A stretch of 64,000 nucleotides of DNA from Bdellovibrio sp. SKB1291214 (lineage in GTDB: Bacteria > Bdellovibrionota > Bdellovibrionia > Bdellovibrionales > Bdellovibrionaceae). A program made the translations under genes and the position numbers. The stretch lies in NCBI RefSeq assembly GCF_002209355.2, contig NZ_CP106855.1, forward strand, positions 1,922,001-1,986,000, in the 5' to 3' direction. How positions within the stretch are numbered: the first letter of the stretch is position 1; each line of letters opens with the position of its first letter. Shown here piece by piece: positions 43,340 to 53,129 of this stretch. The notes under the pieces were generated by a model that did no database searches, was not told where the DNA came from, and saw nothing but the letters and a program-made list of their open reading frames with translations.

Positions 43340-44788
43340 TTACTGGCAGAATGGAAGCGACTTAACCATTGATTTGATGGAAGTCAGCTTGTTGTATTTG
43401 CCACCCGGTTTAAGAACTGACCAGTACACGCCTGATTTGATCGCGATCGTGTTGTAGTTCTTGATCTGCTTAGCCATGATACCCACACCGCAGTGAAGAT
43501 TGATGTAAGGATCCAAAATAGTTTTCTTTGAACTTGTTGAGCTTAGAGATTTATCTTTTGCCCAATCAAATTTACACCATTTGTTCCACTGAGTGTCTTG
43601 GTAAGACAACTGCAACAAGCCTTCGGAGTATACTGGCTTTTTAGTTACGTTGTCCGTACCCATTGTTGTTTCATGCATGCGAGAAAGCGGGTTGTAAGCA
43701 CTTTCGTATCGAGCCATCGCCACAAACAATTGCGCCCAGACGTTCGCTTTTTGGTTTGTGTTCAAGCTTGAATACTTAGGACAGAATTGACCCATATCAC
43801 TTGCACCTTTAAGAAGGCTGCTCCACTCGCCAGTGATCAAAGTTTGTAGGTACTTAGACCATGCTTTTCTCTCTGGATGAGCCGTTGTATCCCAAGAAAG
43901 TGGCGCCATCACATAGGAGCCATCACCTGGAGTTGGAGACGGTGAAGGAACTGGAGATGGTTCTGGTGATGGAGTCGGAGTCGGCGTTGGTTGCGTCGGC
44001 TCAGTCGGCTTTGGGAGACCCGTGCCACCTTTATCAAGTACCGCATAAATCAAAGATCCACCTTTAAGGGCATTGATCACTTGAGTACGGATGCTCATGT
44101 CAACAGCAGGACAACCCCATGAACGACCTTGAATCACAGACTTTTCTTGAACATATGAAGCACCATGAATCACGATAGCGCGAGCACGAGCGTTCGAGTT
44201 TGTTGAAGAAAGACCATCTAGGCGCAAAGACAAACCGTGGCTGCCGGAATATGTTTCAGCAGTGCGGTAGTATCCTAGCGAAGATTTGTTCGAACCTGAA
44301 GTGTTCGAAAAAGATGTCGCGTAGCCGTCGTGGTTCGGGTCTGAGTTTTTACCGTGAGCCACGTGGATAGGCCAAACGTCACCGGAATTCATATCGATGA
44401 TATAAAAACGTGGCGTTTTCGAGCTTTGAGAGAAGTTGATAACTGAAATGTAGTTTTGGTTTTTGAACGATGATTTATTTTGTTCAAAATAGATCAAAGC
44501 CTTAACCAAGGATTCAGTCGGTACAATCTTCTTAGGGTCCAGATAGTTATACTTCAACAAGATGGTTTCACGATCATAATCAGAGATCGTTACCACATCA
44601 GATGCCATAGTTCTTAGCATGGGTTCTGCTGGTGTTTGTACAGTCTCCTCGAAACCTGGATCATCGGGAAGAGCTGGTTCAGTTTGGGCTTGAGCGTTTG
44701 CTGCAATACCCAGGGTTAATAAAGTGGCTGCGAAAAAAAGCGTGGCTCTAGAACGTACAGAAGAATTAGTTTGCTGCTTAACAAGCAT
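43340..44788 (-). CDS. Exported fusion of an L,D-transpeptidase and a lysozyme-like domain
   Basis: 482 residues. Signal peptide (~13-34, ending ANAQA). Residues ~60-255 are a YkuD-type L,D-transpeptidase: FYIIDMNSGDVW, IVIHGASYVQ (His 208) and GRSWGCPAVD (Cys 226). A Pro/Thr/Ser linker of about 30 residues (~258-290) leads to a C-terminal domain with FVAMARYESAYNP (Glu 362) and EGLLQLSYQD, which resembles transglycosylase/lysozyme folds. So one protein could both link and cut peptidoglycan. Predators of this type are known to use L,D-transpeptidases on prey walls; that this enzyme does so is inference. The GGAGGAAAC ribosome site precedes the ATG. Confidence 0.82.
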   Translation of the reverse strand: MLVKQQTNSSVRSRATLFFAATLLTLGIAANAQAQTEPALPDDPGFEETVQTPAEPMLRTMASDVVTISDYDRETILLKYNYLDPKKIVPTESLVKALIYFEQNKSSFKNQNYISVINFSQSSKTPRFYIIDMNSGDVWPIHVAHGKNSDPNHDGYATSFSNTSGSNKSSLGYYRTAETYSGSHGLSLRLDGLSSTNSNARARAIVIHGASYVQEKSVIQGRSWGCPAVDMSIRTQVINALKGGSLIYAVLDKGGTGLPKPTEPTQPTPTPTPSPEPSPVPSPSPTPGDGSYVMAPLSWDTTAHPERKAWSKYLQTLITGEWSSLLKGASDMGQFCPKYSSLNTNQKANVWAQLFVAMARYESAYNPLSRMHETTMGTDNVTKKPVYSEGLLQLSYQDTQWNKWCKFDWAKDKSLSSTSSKKTILDPYINLHCGVGIMAKQIKNYNTIAIKSGVYWSVLKPGGKYNKLTSIKSMVKSLPFCQ

Positions 44789-45002
44789 CTAGTTTCCTCC
44801 TGTGCGGAATTACACAATCATGTGCGCTAACAAAGACTAGCCGAGAAAATTACGTCACGGAAAAATACATTACGGATGAAGAAAAAATAGGACCAACATC
44901 CACCACAGACGTGGAATCCGCTCACATAGCCCCGTTCGGAGGGCTTGTGTGTTTATGACTGTGGTCTGTATTTAGAGAGTTGAATGGTTCTAATCTGAGG
45001 AA

Positions 45003-45836
45003 ATGAAGAATTTATTATTGCTATCGATTTTATTTATTTGCGGATGTGGGGCAGGCAATCCTGTTTTAGATGCGATGGTAGGAGGCATGTCCGTCACCAA
45101 GGTGGAAAGCTACTTCAACCTGGACGAGAAGCAGGAAAAGGAATTCGAAAAGAACGTCGAACATGATTTGAAACGCCTTAAGCAAGAACAGCTGCAGGAA
45201 TTTTCCAAGTCACTCAGACAATTTGACGAGCGTATTCCCAAAGAAAAATCTGACTCAATCATTTTGTCAGAGGCTTTTGATTTGTTGGAGAAGGAATACA
45301 CTCGTTCGTCAGGATATTTTAAAAATGCAGCCGTTAAGCTGACAAACACTTTACGTGATGAACAGTTTGACTACTTTGAGAATCGTGTAAAAAAAGAAAT
45401 CGCAGAATCCCGGGCGCAATCAGTTCAATCTAAAAACTCAGAGCTTAAGGAAAGATATCGCAAACAAATTCTTTTTTGGGTCGGTAAGATGGATGTCCAT
45501 CAGGAACAAGCTTTAGATCAGTTCATAAGAAAGGGGCAGTTCCCATGGAAAGAACGATTGGATAATCGTGAAAGCATTTTGAATTCCTTCATGGCTAAGC
45601 GCAGAGACTCGGCAAAGCTTCGTGCGATGGCTGCACAATTTATGACGGATTATGACTCCTTAAGAACGCCTGAGTATGCCCAAGCTATTCAAAATTACGA
45701 GACAAAATTTAAAGGCTTTCTAAATAAGTTTTGGAGCTCGTTAAGTTCCGAACAAAAGCAGCAAATGCAGATCAGTCTTAATAAACAAGCACTTGAAATA
45801 GATCGATTTGCTGCGATTTCCGTGACTGATAAATAG
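45003..45836 (+). CDS. DUF6279-like lipoprotein
   Basis: 277 residues. The lipobox is near FICGCGAG (Cys 15). The mature part is almost all helix and rich in Lys, Glu and Gln (YFNLDEKQEKEFEKN, LRDEQFDYFENRVKKEIAES, RKQILFWVGKMD, WKERLDNRESILNSFM). The arrangement fits the DUF6279 envelope lipoprotein family. Function unknown. The gene follows a 210-base gap with no clear promoter. Confidence 0.75.
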   Translation: MKNLLLLSILFICGCGAGNPVLDAMVGGMSVTKVESYFNLDEKQEKEFEKNVEHDLKRLKQEQLQEFSKSLRQFDERIPKEKSDSIILSEAFDLLEKEYTRSSGYFKNAAVKLTNTLRDEQFDYFENRVKKEIAESRAQSVQSKNSELKERYRKQILFWVGKMDVHQEQALDQFIRKGQFPWKERLDNRESILNSFMAKRRDSAKLRAMAAQFMTDYDSLRTPEYAQAIQNYETKFKGFLNKFWSSLSSEQKQQMQISLNKQALEIDRFAAISVTDK

Positions 45837-45902
45837 ACCTAGTTCCAGGGCCAGGGTTGCATGTGTTCCTGTGATCTTTACAATGAAGATCGGAGGAAAT
45901 TA

Positions 45903-46448
45903 ATGAAACTACTTTTACTGGCAGCCCTGGTTGCTTTGACAGCTTGTTCGACGACACCGACGGCGCCGACTCCCTCTAAGACTCCGCCTATGGCTACGGA
46001 AATTGGAACCGAAAGTTCCCGCATTGATTACGTTGCCGTTCAACGTGCATTGAATCTTGAGCGTCCTGTTGAAACACTGGGTGTGGATGAAAAGAATTTC
46101 AACTCTTGTGAAATGGGTTATGGATATTCTCCCAACCAAGATTGCCGTACAATTTACATGACCGTGGTGAACGTGCGGTTGTTGTGTCGTGATTCCGAAG
46201 GAACAATTTCAACTGTTCTTACGGAAGCAGACGTGACGCCGATTGCTTCGCAAAATATTCGGTGGACACTTAAAAATGTTCAAGGGCAGTTCAGAACAGA
46301 TGGTTTAGGATACGGCCAAATCGTGGCTGTGTCGCCTAGGTCCCAAAAAAGGGAACGCCTGAAGCTGGCCTTGGGTAACGAGTTTTTGTATATGCGGGCA
46401 AACGAAATAACGAAGGTCATCACCCCTCGTCCATGGTGTTCCATGTGA
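45903..46448 (+). CDS. Lipoprotein, unknown
   Basis: 181 residues from ATG at 45903, with GGAGGAAA upstream (a longer frame exists but lacks the signal). Lipobox LTAC, then Thr/Pro-rich spacer, then a compact domain with five Cys including SCEMGYGYSPNQDCRTIY and PWCSM at the end. No family recognised. Separated from the previous lipoprotein by 66 bases. Confidence 0.72.
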   Translation: MKLLLLAALVALTACSTTPTAPTPSKTPPMATEIGTESSRIDYVAVQRALNLERPVETLGVDEKNFNSCEMGYGYSPNQDCRTIYMTVVNVRLLCRDSEGTISTVLTEADVTPIASQNIRWTLKNVQGQFRTDGLGYGQIVAVSPRSQKRERLKLALGNEFLYMRANEITKVITPRPWCSM

Positions 46449-46532
46449 CGCATCGTGCCGAAATGCATAAAAACGCACTTTTTGAACTATTTTTCGGTTT
46501 AGTGCTTCGATTTTCGCGAAATATGGTTTAGC

Positions 46533-46538
46533 TATTAT
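46533..46538 (+). promoter_or_regulatory. Possible -10 box before the RNA-binding protein
   Basis: TATTAT (5 of 6) at 46533-46538, with no good -35. The resulting 5' untranslated region would be about 80 bases and contains GTTCG and CGAAC arms (46561 and 46596 or so) that could fold, in keeping with cold-shock-type RNA-binding genes. Confidence 0.25.
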
Positions 46539-46623
46539 GAGAATAACAGGTTCCCTTTGAGTTCGAGGCAATTAAGCCATCTCCTCAACGTGGGCTCCGA
46601 ACGCCATTTTAGGAGGTATTAAA

Positions 46624-46959
46624 ATGGGTAAAAAAATCTACGTAGGAAATCTTTCTTACCAACTAGACGAACAAACTCTTGCAGACGCTTTCGCTGAATT
46701 CGGTAACGTTGAATCAGCACGCATCGTAACTGACCGTGAAACAGGTCGCAGCAAAGGTTTCGCATTCGTAGAAATGTCTACTGATGATGAAGCTGCTACT
46801 GCAATCTCTAAATTGAACGGTGCAGAACTTGCTGGTCGCGCAATGAACGTTTCTGAAGCAAAACCAATGGCTCCTCGTGAGAACCGTGGTGGCGGCTTCG
46901 GCGGTGGTCGTGGCGGCGGTCGTGGTGGTTTCGGCGGTGGTAACCGCGGTCCTAGATAG
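46624..46959 (+). CDS. RNA-binding protein, RRM with Gly/Arg-rich tail
   Basis: 111 residues. RNP2 is KIYVGNL (4-10), RNP1 is KGFAFVEM (44-51), so this is a canonical single RRM. The C-terminal ~25 residues are Arg/Gly-rich (RGGGFGG repeats), as in cyanobacterial-type Rbp proteins that bind RNA at low temperature. AGGAGG before the ATG. A terminator follows. Confidence 0.93.
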   Translation: MGKKIYVGNLSYQLDEQTLADAFAEFGNVESARIVTDRETGRSKGFAFVEMSTDDEAATAISKLNGAELAGRAMNVSEAKPMAPRENRGGGFGGGRGGGRGGFGGGNRGPR

Positions 46960-46993
46960 TTTCTAGCACCCACCAGACTTAAACTAAGTCTTC

Positions 46994-47025
46994 AAACCCC
47001 TGGTCTCACGATCAGGGGTTTTTTT
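46994..47025 (+). terminator. Intrinsic terminator of the RRM gene
   Basis: AAACCCCTG (46994-47002) and CAGGGGTTT (47013-47021), followed by a T run to 47025. Confidence 0.88.
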
Positions 47026-47114
47026 ATGTCCAAAATCAAGAACCTCTCCCTTGAGTTCGAACACTCAAAGTTTCAACCTAAATAGGACAGTCAAATCTGT
47101 CGAATGAGGTGCTT

Positions 47115-47336
47115 ATGATGGATATCGAACCGGAGATTCGCAAAGAAAATAAACGTATTCGTGAACAACGATTCGCAGAGGACGATGGTCCCGAAGAAAC
47201 CGAAGGGATGACTGAGCGTCCCCACCGAACTCACGAGTTGGAGACAAGTCCACTCAAAGTTTTTTCAGGCGTCGTTGCGATTTGTCTGACGGGGGCCTTA
47301 TTAGTCGGCGCCATTATCTGGATCTTCTTCGTATAA
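47115..47336 (+). CDS. Small C-terminally anchored membrane protein
   Basis: 73 residues from ATG at 47115 (GAGG upstream). The first ~45 residues are charged and hydrophilic, then one membrane helix (VFSGVVAICLTGALLVGAII). No family recognised. It may be a partner of the MFS transporter that starts about 50 bases on. Confidence 0.65.
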   Translation: MMDIEPEIRKENKRIREQRFAEDDGPEETEGMTERPHRTHELETSPLKVFSGVVAICLTGALLVGAIIWIFFV

Positions 47337-47385
47337 GATAAAGCAATTTGCGAATGCCGCGGAGTGGGCGTATGTATAGTTCTCT

Positions 47386-48621
47386 ATGCAATCGTCCTCT
47401 GCGCTTTCTGACTTCAAAAAACTTATCTCTGCAAGATTTCTTTTTACCCTAGCCGTGCAAATGCAGGCGGTCGTTGTTGGGTGGAGAATTTACGAACTCA
47501 CACAAGATCCTCTCTCATTAGGTTTGATGGGCCTGGCCGAAGCGATTCCTGCTTTGGGGTTGGCACTGTATGCAGGTTATGTCGTTGACCGATCTCGTCC
47601 TTTAAAAGTTTATCGCTGGGTTTTAGAAGGCAGTTTGATTTCTTCGGGAATTTTACTGGTGGCAGCTTATTACGGCGGTCGTTGGACAGATCACTGGCAA
47701 ATTGTTGCCTTGTACCTTTCCTCCGTATTTGCAGGAGCTGCTCGCGCGTTTTCGCAGCCATCAATGTATGCCATTTTACCTAAGATGACGAAGCGTGAAG
47801 GCTTATCTAAGGCTTTGGCATGGATGAGTACCGCAATGCAAACGGCTCGAGTTACGGGGCCTGCATTGGGCGGTTTGATTTTTGGATTTATGGGGCTTGA
47901 AGTTTCGTATGCAGTGATATTTGTTTTGTTAGTGGGGGCCCTCGGTTCCACTTACGCGATTCGTATGAACATCGAAGCTCCAGCCAGCGTGGGTGAAGAA
48001 CGCGAAATGGTTGAGGAGTTGAAGTCGGGCGTAAAGTTTGTTTTTGGCCATCCGATTTTGTTACCGGCATTGTCGCTGGATATGATTTCTGTTTTGTTTG
48101 GCGGAGTGACGGCCTTGCTACCTATTTATGCCAAAGAAATTTTAGCCGTCGGCCCGCGAGGTCTTGGAATCTTGCGGGCAGCCCCAGCGATTGGTGCAAC
48201 CGTTATGGGCTTTATTCTGACTCGAATTGAAATTCGTAAGAATGCAGGAAAATATTTGCTATCGGCTGTTTTTGGTTTTGGTTTAAGTATTTTGGTATTT
48301 GCTCTTAGCAAAGATTTCTATTTGTCAGTCCTAGCACTGGGGCTTAGTGGAATTTTTGACAGTGTGAGTGTGGTAGTTCGAAGCACTGCTGTTCAGTTGG
48401 CATCACCCGATCATATGCGCGGTCGTATATCCTCTGTGAACTCCATGTTCATTGGTTCGTCGAATGAGGTCGGCGAGTTCGAGTCCGGGGTTGCAGCAAA
48501 ATTCCTTGGTACGGTCCCCGCAGCGTGCTTCGGCGCGGTGATGTGCTTGCTGACTGTAAGTATTATCGCGTGGAAGTCGCCGACACTGCGTAATATGGAC
48601 ATGGACAAAGTGACGCCGTAA
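47386..48621 (+). CDS. MFS transporter, EntS-type
   Basis: 411 residues, about 12 membrane helices. GWRIYELTQDPLSLGLMGLAEAIPALGLALYAGYVVDRS is typical of the MFS_3 (enterobactin exporter-like) family; GGLIFGFMGLE and MRGRISSVNSMFIGSSNEVGEFESG further mark it. It exports small molecules; substrate unknown. Confidence 0.85.
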   Translation: MQSSSALSDFKKLISARFLFTLAVQMQAVVVGWRIYELTQDPLSLGLMGLAEAIPALGLALYAGYVVDRSRPLKVYRWVLEGSLISSGILLVAAYYGGRWTDHWQIVALYLSSVFAGAARAFSQPSMYAILPKMTKREGLSKALAWMSTAMQTARVTGPALGGLIFGFMGLEVSYAVIFVLLVGALGSTYAIRMNIEAPASVGEEREMVEELKSGVKFVFGHPILLPALSLDMISVLFGGVTALLPIYAKEILAVGPRGLGILRAAPAIGATVMGFILTRIEIRKNAGKYLLSAVFGFGLSILVFALSKDFYLSVLALGLSGIFDSVSVVVRSTAVQLASPDHMRGRISSVNSMFIGSSNEVGEFESGVAAKFLGTVPAACFGAVMCLLTVSIIAWKSPTLRNMDMDKVTP

Positions 48622-48746
48622 AACGCATCCTTTGTCATGTGACGGCAACATAGGGTTGCACTTTTCACATTCATATTTTCATCTGTGACAATTCGGTTCA
48701 TACTCCCTTCGACCAATCACCCTTAGTGGGAGTGAGGATTTCAAGT

Positions 48747-50057
48747 ATGGACGATTTACTTGCCGCACGCTCGACGATGGCTTTTTCGTTGGGATTTCAT
48801 ATTATTTTTGCCGCTATCGGAATGGTGATGCCATTCATGATGGCTATGGCTCATTTTCTGTACTTAAAGAAAAATCGACAAGAGGATCTTGAGCTGACTA
48901 AACTGTGGATGAAAGGCGTTGCCATTTTATTCGCTGTGGGTGCGGTTTCTGGGACTGTATTGTCGTTTGAGTTAGGATTGTTGTGGCCTGGCTTTATGAA
49001 GCATGCAGGGCCCATAATAGGGATGCCCTTTTCTTGGGAAGGAACGGCTTTCTTTCTGGAAGCGATTGCCATCGGATTATTTCTGTATGGTTGGAATCGT
49101 ATGAACAAGTGGGTTCACTGGTTTGCGGGATTTGTCGTGGGTCTTTCCGGATTTGCTTCGGGGATCTTTGTCGTGGCCGCCAACAGTTGGATGAATACAC
49201 CTGCCGGTTTTGATTGGGTGAATGGACAAGCGGTAAATATCGATCCCGTAGCGGCTATGTTTAATAAAGCCTGGTTGCATCAGACGATGCATATGCAGGT
49301 TGCTGCAATTCAAGCCGTGGGTTTTGCCGTTGCGGGCTTACATGCGTTGTTGTTACTAAAAGGATCGCATTCGGCTTTGCATGCACGCGCTTTGAAAATC
49401 GCAATGGTTTTTGCAACCGTGGCTTCGCTTATTCAACCTATGGTGGGACATTTCGCAGCACAAAAAGTGGCAGAATACCAACCGGTCAAGTTAGCAGCGA
49501 TGGAAGCGCACTTTAAAACAGAAGCTCGTGCTCCCATTATCTTGGGTGGAATTCCCGATGTCGAAACTGGTGAAGTTCACGGTGCGATTAAAATTCCTGG
49601 AGTTCTTAGTTTCTTAGCATTTAATGATTTCAATGCGACAGTAAAGGGACTGCATGACTTCCCCCGGGAAGAGTGGCCTCCCGTTTTAATTGTGCATATT
49701 GCATTTCAAATCATGGTGGGCTTAGGCTCTTTGATGATAGTCTTGGGCTTGGTTTATATCTTCCTGGCGCGTCGTGGCGGTTTGCCAAAATGGTTTTTAA
49801 AAGTGTTGGTGGTATCAACACCCCTAGGATTTATCGCCATCGAAGCTGGTTGGGTGGTGACCGAAGTGGGACGTCAGCCGTGGATCGTGTACGGGATCAT
49901 GAAAACCAAAGATGCCGTGACTCCCATGCCGGGAGTGCAGTTTCATTTCTATTTGTTCGTTGCTCTGTATCTGTTTCTTTCTTTTGTCACGGCGTGGTTG
50001 TTCCGTCGCCAGGTGCAGGTGGCTGAAAATAACATGCACAAGGGAGCGGTGAAATGA
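48747..50057 (+). CDS. cydA: Cytochrome bd oxidase subunit I
   Basis: 436 residues from ATG at 48747 (GAGGAT upstream; a longer start is possible). Several helices with the heme ligands near FHIIFAA (His 18) and HQTMHMQ (~181), and the GRQPW signature (TEVGRQPWIVYG). The Q-loop is short, as in cyanide-insensitive types. It reduces O2 with quinol. Coupled to cydB by an ATGA overlap. Confidence 0.95.
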   Translation: MDDLLAARSTMAFSLGFHIIFAAIGMVMPFMMAMAHFLYLKKNRQEDLELTKLWMKGVAILFAVGAVSGTVLSFELGLLWPGFMKHAGPIIGMPFSWEGTAFFLEAIAIGLFLYGWNRMNKWVHWFAGFVVGLSGFASGIFVVAANSWMNTPAGFDWVNGQAVNIDPVAAMFNKAWLHQTMHMQVAAIQAVGFAVAGLHALLLLKGSHSALHARALKIAMVFATVASLIQPMVGHFAAQKVAEYQPVKLAAMEAHFKTEARAPIILGGIPDVETGEVHGAIKIPGVLSFLAFNDFNATVKGLHDFPREEWPPVLIVHIAFQIMVGLGSLMIVLGLVYIFLARRGGLPKWFLKVLVVSTPLGFIAIEAGWVVTEVGRQPWIVYGIMKTKDAVTPMPGVQFHFYLFVALYLFLSFVTAWLFRRQVQVAENNMHKGAVK

Positions 50058-51094
50058 TCGAGATACTTTTGTTTTTCATTGCAGCTTCGGTGCTCTTGTA
50101 CGTCGTCTTAGGTGGCGCGGATTATGGTGCAGGTATTTTAGAGTTGGTACCTATTCCTTATCTGCAGAACAAGCAGCGCCATGTGGTCAATGAAGCGATG
50201 GGACCTGTGTGGGAAGCAAATCACATGTGGCTGATTTTGGTCGTCGTGATTTTGTTCGTTGGCTTTCCGGGAATTTTCAACATCGTGATGATACACTTGC
50301 ACATTCCGGTGGTCGCGCTTTTGGTAGGGATTGTCGCACGAGGAACTGCTTTTACATTTCGCCATTATGATGCGATTCACGAGCCAAAGTCCCAGAATGT
50401 GTACTCGTTGATATTTAGTCTTTCAAGTTTGTGGACGACATTTTGGTTAGGAGTTCTGGCCGGTAGTTTATTTCAGGGGCGTATCGATCCCACAGCTAAA
50501 GATTTTGTTAATGCTTACGTGGCGCCTTGGACAGGATTTGTTCCATTCACGATGGGCATCTTTACCATCTGCATTTGCACGTTTTTGGCTTCGGTTTATT
50601 TAGTGGGTGAAACTCAAGACTCTGAACTTAAAAAATATTTTTGGAGACGTGGATTCGCATACAATATTGCAGTCATTATCACGGGGGGATTGGTTTTTCT
50701 TGCGGCCTATTTGGAAGACAGCGCATTTTTGAAAGAATTTTTAAATCATCCTTTGTCGATAGCTTGTGTCGTGGCCGCGACTTTGTTGTTCTTTTTATTG
50801 TGGCAATTGTTAAAAAGAAATCAGCCATTGCTGGTAAGACTTACAGCAGCGGCGCAAGTGTCACTTATCATTTTGGGGTGGTATTTCGCGATGGCTCCTG
50901 CGGCCTTAAGTACTCCTCAGGGACCTGTGTCATTTTACGATGCTGCAGCTCCAGCGGCAGCCCTCAGACAGCTGACCTACGCTCTGTGCGTGGGCAGCGT
51001 TCTGATTTTTCCAAGCCTGTTTTATTTGCTGAAAGTTTTTAAGCTCTCAAGCAAAAGTTTGCAGAGCGACTCCGCAAAGAACGATGGCAAATAA
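50054..51094 (+). CDS. cydB: Cytochrome bd oxidase subunit II
   Basis: 346 residues, about nine helices. N-terminal VVLGGADYGAGILELVP, then GPVWEANHMWLILVVVILFVGFPG and ARGTAFTFRHYD. It pairs with CydA. Starts four bases within cydA, so coupled in translation. No cydX-like peptide is obvious in the short stretch after the stop. Confidence 0.95.
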   Translation: MIEILLFFIAASVLLYVVLGGADYGAGILELVPIPYLQNKQRHVVNEAMGPVWEANHMWLILVVVILFVGFPGIFNIVMIHLHIPVVALLVGIVARGTAFTFRHYDAIHEPKSQNVYSLIFSLSSLWTTFWLGVLAGSLFQGRIDPTAKDFVNAYVAPWTGFVPFTMGIFTICICTFLASVYLVGETQDSELKKYFWRRGFAYNIAVIITGGLVFLAAYLEDSAFLKEFLNHPLSIACVVAATLLFFLLWQLLKRNQPLLVRLTAAAQVSLIILGWYFAMAPAALSTPQGPVSFYDAAAPAAALRQLTYALCVGSVLIFPSLFYLLKVFKLSSKSLQSDSAKNDGK

Positions 51095-51169
51095 GAACAC
51101 GAGCTTCATGGATGCCTCCTTCTAACTGCCCCCAGACTACGCTGTTGGTTTTTGCAGGCAAATAGGTTT

Positions 51170-52279
51170 ATGATGTTTGATAGCATGACATCATATCGCG
51201 CAACATACATGAGAGGTGGCACAAGCCGTGCCTTGATTTTCCACGAAAAAGATCTACCTGCAGATCGAAAATCCTGGGATGCGCTTTTTTTACGCGCTTT
51301 GGGAAGCCCAGATCATTATGGACGACAGCTTGATGGGATGGGTGGGGGAATTTCTTCCTTAAGCAAAGTAGCTATTGTGCGCCCGTCCACGCATCCTCAC
51401 GCGGATATCGATTACACATTTGCACAAGTCTCTGTGACCGAATCCAAAGTTGATTACAAAGGGAATTGCGGAAATATCAGTTCGGCAATTGGGCCTTATG
51501 CTGTTTTGCAAAGATTGTGTTCGGTCAAAGGTGAGGAGGCTTGTATTCGCATCTTTAACACCAACACGCAAAAAATTATTCACTCGCACTTTCCGGTGAA
51601 AAATGGAATGCCGGAATTTGCCGGCAAATTTGAAATACCTGGAGTCTCTGGGACGGGAGCACCTATTCGTTTGGAATTTCAGGAACCCGGCGGAGCTTCC
51701 ACTGGAAAGCTTTTACCAACGGGCAAAGTTTGCGAAACTTTGACTGTGGAGGGCGTCGGTTCTATTGAGGTCTCTATGGTGGATGCGGCAAATGCTTGTG
51801 TGTTCATTCGTGCACGTGACGTGGGCATGACCGGTAAAGAAATGCCGATAGAGCTAGAAACAGCCAAAGATCTGTTGATAAAATTGGATCTGATTCGACG
51901 GCACGCTTCAGTTGCTATGGGAATAGCCAAGGATTTAGAAGATGCGAAAAACTATATTGCCATTCCCTACATCGGTATTGTCAGTGATTCCCCGGGGAGC
52001 GCTATGGATTTTGAAATGCGCGTGATTGCAAGTGGTCAGCCCCATAAAGCTTTGCCGTTGACGGTTTCATTGTGCTCGTCGGTAACAGCAAAACTTCCCG
52101 GCAGTATTATTCACGAGGCCGTTCAAGGTAAAAAACTTTCGGAAGTACGCATTGGAATGCCTTCAGGAATCTTAACTTTGGATGCTCAGGTGGAAAATAA
52201 AAACGGCCACTGGATTGCTCACAGTGGCAGTTTTTATAGAACCGCTAGGCCCCTTTTTGTCGGGGACGTCTTTACTTAG
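51170..52279 (+). CDS. PrpF-family isomerase (2-methylaconitate/4-oxalomesaconate type)
   Basis: 369 residues from ATG at 51170 (AGG upstream; 51173 and 51185 are also in frame). MRGGTSRALIFHEKDLP, DGMGGGISSLSKVAIV and DYKGNCGNISSAIGP are PrpF signatures with the catalytic Cys. Members isomerise methylaconitate or oxalomesaconate. No prp genes surround it, so the substrate is open. The 3' end overlaps the convergent hydrolase by 8 bases. Confidence 0.85.
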   Translation: MMFDSMTSYRATYMRGGTSRALIFHEKDLPADRKSWDALFLRALGSPDHYGRQLDGMGGGISSLSKVAIVRPSTHPHADIDYTFAQVSVTESKVDYKGNCGNISSAIGPYAVLQRLCSVKGEEACIRIFNTNTQKIIHSHFPVKNGMPEFAGKFEIPGVSGTGAPIRLEFQEPGGASTGKLLPTGKVCETLTVEGVGSIEVSMVDAANACVFIRARDVGMTGKEMPIELETAKDLLIKLDLIRRHASVAMGIAKDLEDAKNYIAIPYIGIVSDSPGSAMDFEMRVIASGQPHKALPLTVSLCSSVTAKLPGSIIHEAVQGKKLSEVRIGMPSGILTLDAQVENKNGHWIAHSGSFYRTARPLFVGDVFT

Positions 52280-53027
52280 TTTTCTTTACAGGAAGTGCTT
52301 CGGCAGCGGCTAGGATGGCAGCTGCCACTTCCGCTGGTTTGGATATCATCGGTACGTGACTAGTTGGTAAACTGATCGTCGTTGCATTCATTCGTTTCGC
52401 AAAATCCCGTTGAGCATCGGGCTGAATCATAAAATCATTTTCTGCGACAATATAAGTTGTCGGCTTTGCCTTCCACGCGGCCGTCGTAAGTTTTGAAGTA
52501 AAGATCCCCGCAAACGTCGGACCTTGAGTCGCAAACATAATACTTTTTTGCTCCTCGCTGACGTCTTGGGCAAAGAATTCTTTCATGCCTTTTTCAGTCA
52601 AGATCGCAAAACCAAACTGATCCACAGATAGTTCACCAAAACCCGGCGGCACAGGATAATTTGATACGGCGTCTTGTACGGATTGATTTTCTTCAGGTGC
52701 AAAGGCCGCCACATATACTAAACCACCTACGTTGGGATGAGTTCCTACTTCAGTGATAACGGCACCACCATAGGAATGACCGACTAATAAAACCTGTTCC
52801 GTTTGATTTGTTAGAGTCCGAGTTGTCGAAGCCACATCATCGGCCATGGCGGTCAGGGGATTTTGCACGGCAATGACTTTGTGACCTGCAGCTTGTAGGG
52901 TAGGAATGATTTTTTCCCAAGTGGAACCATCGGCGAAAGCCCCGTGGACCAGAACGATGGTTTTTGCTGAAGCAGAGAAAGCACATATCATGATCGCAAG
53001 GGTTGTCACCCACTTGAACAGTTTCAT
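52272..53027 (-). CDS. Exported alpha/beta hydrolase
   Basis: 251 residues. Signal peptide (TLAIMICAFSASA), then VLVHGAFADGSTWEKII, LLVGHSYGGAVI (nucleophile Ser in GHSYGG) and a terminal TSHVPM His. Resembles RutD/esterase-type hydrolases. Substrate unknown. AGGAGACTAAG-like upstream of ATG. Confidence 0.83.
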   Translation of the reverse strand: MKLFKWVTTLAIMICAFSASAKTIVLVHGAFADGSTWEKIIPTLQAAGHKVIAVQNPLTAMADDVASTTRTLTNQTEQVLLVGHSYGGAVITEVGTHPNVGGLVYVAAFAPEENQSVQDAVSNYPVPPGFGELSVDQFGFAILTEKGMKEFFAQDVSEEQKSIMFATQGPTFAGIFTSKLTTAAWKAKPTTYIVAENDFMIQPDAQRDFAKRMNATTISLPTSHVPMISKPAEVAAAILAAAEALPVKKTK

Positions 53028-53129
53028 CTTAGTCTCCTAAAGTTTTGACGGAGGAAATTCCATCGAAGTTTAAGTGAAACACTGGATGGTTTGCTGTTGA
53101 AGGCGAGTGACTAAGAAACAAAATCTCGC

